Below, one piece after another: positions 62,470 through 64,000 of a DNA stretch of 64,000 bases. The DNA comes from Pseudomonadota bacterium. Its GTDB lineage: Bacteria; Desulfobacterota; Syntrophobacteria; Syntrophobacterales; Syntrophobacteraceae. The stretch's first letter is position 1; every line of letters starts with the position of its first letter. Position numbers and translations under genes: made by a program. The notes below the pieces were generated by a model. It was not told the origin of the DNA, did no database searches, and saw only the letters and a list, made by a program, of their open reading frames with translations. The DNA lies in assembly GCA_023416335.1 (NCBI GenBank), contig JAEZHY010000092.1, positions 1-64,000 on the forward strand, written 5' to 3'.

Positions 62470-62844
62470 TCACCCGATGAACGGCTCTATATCCGACATT
62501 GACATAGCCTTCGAGAAAACCACTTTGCAGCGTCGGGCCTGGATCCCCAGAAAAAGCGACTCGCGAGGAGACACTCCGTCGGAATCAATAGTCCCTTGAG
62601 TCGAGAAGGAAGAACTCATGGGCTGAAGGTGGTTTTTAACGACCACGCTGCATTCACTGTGGATGAAGTTCGCTGCTTGGCAACTGAGAGGCATATACTC
62701 GAAAATCAGGCTTGACCGGCCGATCTGAACAAGACTTCCAATTGCAATTACTTTAGTCTTCTTTTCAACATAAGTTTGGAGAATTACTGTGATGTCTGCT
62801 CTAGCATGATAGTAGGGATCTACTTCCGGGGTGTCTTCCACCAT
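62470..62844 (-). CDS. PilZ-like protein (divergent)
   Basis: 124 residues from ATG 62844 (GGAG upstream). GSLVQIGRSSLIFEYMPLSC aligns with the PilZ signature strand, but Ser/Gly of the D-x-S-x-x-G box are displaced, and ARRCKVVFSKAMSMSDIEPF is the C-terminal strand and helix shared with the family and with the protein at 55957. The gap to the converging fusion gene is 40 bp. Given its position next to a GT2 synthase it may once have been a c-di-GMP sensor for that enzyme; without the arginine motif this is uncertain. Confidence 0.45.
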   Translation of the reverse strand: MVEDTPEVDPYYHARADITVILQTYVEKKTKVIAIGSLVQIGRSSLIFEYMPLSCQAANFIHSECSVVVKNHLQPMSSSFSTQGTIDSDGVSPRESLFLGIQARRCKVVFSKAMSMSDIEPFIG

Positions 62845-63747
62845 GCTTATCTCCATTAACTTGAGCTACGGGAATGGGAGTGTTCGGAGAAAAACAAGTT
62901 TCGGATCCATCATTTCTTACCGGTTCTCCAATATCGCCTGACATACTGCATCGGTGCTCAGGTAAGTGCAATCCGGAAAATTCCCTAGTTTTGTAAAAAT
63001 CCCCGCCAAAGGACGGGCCTTTGAAATGCAGCCCCCATAGGGAGGTAAAGCTGGTCCGCCGCGCTTGAGCGTTATTCAGTATCTCGTGCTGAATGGTTGC
63101 GCAGATTTATGTGATAACATGCCAGTGCTACTCGCATCTGCTCCTCTACTTACACGGCAACAACTCCGGTCGAGCCAGGCTGTGAGCGGCCTCACTGCAG
63201 GTCCCATTCGGGACCGATGTAGCCAGTCCACACTGCCTCCACAGGGCAAGGTTTATACACTTGATTAAAGTTGTCTGGAAAAACAACGCGGGGACCGCAA
63301 ATAAACACGAATAAACCATCTTTCTTACGCCGTCCAGGCGTATGCCGTTTCTTGCAGGTCGTTTTCTCCGTTTCGCGAACCGGCGTGGACGCCAATTTCG
63401 AAGATTTGTCAGGTACAGTGGCAAGGAATGTGAATTTTTATCGGGAGAATTTATTTGCTTCCCTGCTTTTGCCACCTCAGTCTTCAATCATATACTTTAA
63501 AAGTATCTTAAAATCAGCCCTTTTGTCTAGAAATAATACCCAATTCCTACCCTCTAAAATAACCCTTTACTTTGGACACAATAAAGGCAAGCTGACAAAT
63601 TAAGAGATTTTATACCTTGCCTGTCCATGGATCTCACTGAACGTTCTTTCGCGTCGTTAGCTTTTTCAAATTTATGTATCTTTTCAACTGATTGGAAGGA
63701 TAATCGGCCTTCTACAATTTTAGCGAACCTTTTGTGGAGGTATCCCA
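62845..63747. other. Intergenic region without recognised genes
   Basis: About 900 bp. Short open frames on both strands lack ribosome binding sites and family motifs. A stretch near 63290-63320 (GCAAATAAACACGAATAAA) is of a kind that recurs between genes in many related genomes. The last 100 bp before 63748 are AT-rich and should hold the promoter of the following gene, but no clear -35/-10 pair stands out. Confidence 0.5.
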
Positions 63748-64000
63748 ATGAATTGTCAACTTCGTCGAGTATTCGTTGCATCCGCTTTTTTGGTTGTTAT
63801 GCTCTTTTTGGGATATCCAGGAGCATGGGCCGAAACTTACTCCAGTCTGAACCAACAGTATCCAACCCATTTCGATAACACCGCCTTTGATACCAATCAC
63901 AACGACCTGATGTACATGGACGCGGTGAACTTCGCCGGAAGGGAAATCGTCCTTTTCACGCTCATGAGCGACGATGATTTGAATTATAATAGATATTTAT
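63748..64000 (+). CDS. Secreted protein, paralog of the 48301-51141 gene (3' end cut by window edge)
   Basis: 84 codons are visible. ATG 63748 with GGAGGT 6 nt upstream. Signal peptide VFVASAFLVVMLFLGYPGAW ending at AWA. The mature start ETYSSLNQQYPTHFDNTAFD, then NDLMYMDAVNFAGREIVLFT and SDDDLNYNRY, aligns with ETYTSANSNYPIHYGN, VVQLDAVYFAGKEVIFFT and SDTDNKNFLYY of the other protein. The two genes point in opposite directions about 12.6 kb apart. The function is unknown for both. Confidence 0.75.
   Translation, partial: MNCQLRRVFVASAFLVVMLFLGYPGAWAETYSSLNQQYPTHFDNTAFDTNHNDLMYMDAVNFAGREIVLFTLMSDDDLNYNRYL

Noticed and set aside
63270..63330. Possible small element around GCAAATAAACACGAATAAA
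   Set aside because: A common intergenic text with no paired ends or gene; nothing supports a mobile element.

Overview
The window looks like chromosomal DNA of a Gram-negative bacterium, most likely a member of the Desulfobacterota (former Deltaproteobacteria). The basis is family-level: an outer-membrane polysaccharide export lipoprotein, a Wzc-type tyrosine autokinase, a GDP-heptose pathway, PilZ proteins of a type common in that group, a sigma-54 promoter and a PEP-CTERM fossil. No rRNA, tRNA, intact transposase or CRISPR array was seen. The genus cannot be named from the sequence alone.

Region 1 (1-44711, all minus strand) is one polysaccharide cluster of about 45 kb. In transcription order it holds: a degenerate receiver and a GAF/PAS protein; Wza-like and Wzc-like export/copolymerase proteins; a GT4 glycosyltransferase; a first initiating sugar transferase; an SDR epimerase with a zinc-ribbon insert; hddA, a second initiating sugar transferase, hddC and gmhA (GDP-D-glycero-D-manno-heptose synthesis); rfbF, an SDR and three C-methyltransferases (branched or methylated sugar). 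Next come two giant secreted multi-domain proteins (946 and about 3664 residues), a methyltransferase, an ABC exporter (wzm/wzt), a GT2, a polysaccharide deacetylase, a PilZ protein, the PEP-CTERM fossil, three glycosyltransferases, a methyltransferase and a last glycosyltransferase cut by the left edge. Many genes overlap by 4 bp or are separated by very little.

Region 2 (44712-46668) is the control region. On the plus strand, three palindromic sites (GGGTRTGA-N8-TCAYACCC type) lie upstream of a sigma-54 promoter (45900-45915) and a NusG-family specialised antiterminator gene (46150). On the minus strand, facing the 45-kb cluster, a putative leader carries an ops-like element (GGCGGTAGC) inside a strong stem-loop followed by a T-run. 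The simplest reading is a two-step switch: a sigma-54 activator turns on the NusG paralog, which then acts in trans on the leader to let RNA polymerase read through the very long cluster.

Region 3 (46669-48300) is mostly non-coding. It holds a compact promoter / SD-hairpin / short-ORF / terminator unit, a 34-residue CPDC ORF and possible traces of IS200/IS605-like or REP-type elements.

Region 4 (48301-54837, minus) is a FixL/FixJ-like two-component system, a stand-alone receiver and a 946-residue secreted protein of unknown function. A paralog of that secreted protein starts at 63748 on the plus strand and runs off the right edge.

Region 5 (54838-64000) contains decayed multicopper oxidase and FKBP fragments, two divergent PilZ-like proteins, a secreted glycoside hydrolase, and a large GH18 / polysaccharide deacetylase / GT2 fusion probably acting in poly-N-acetylglucosamine-type synthesis.
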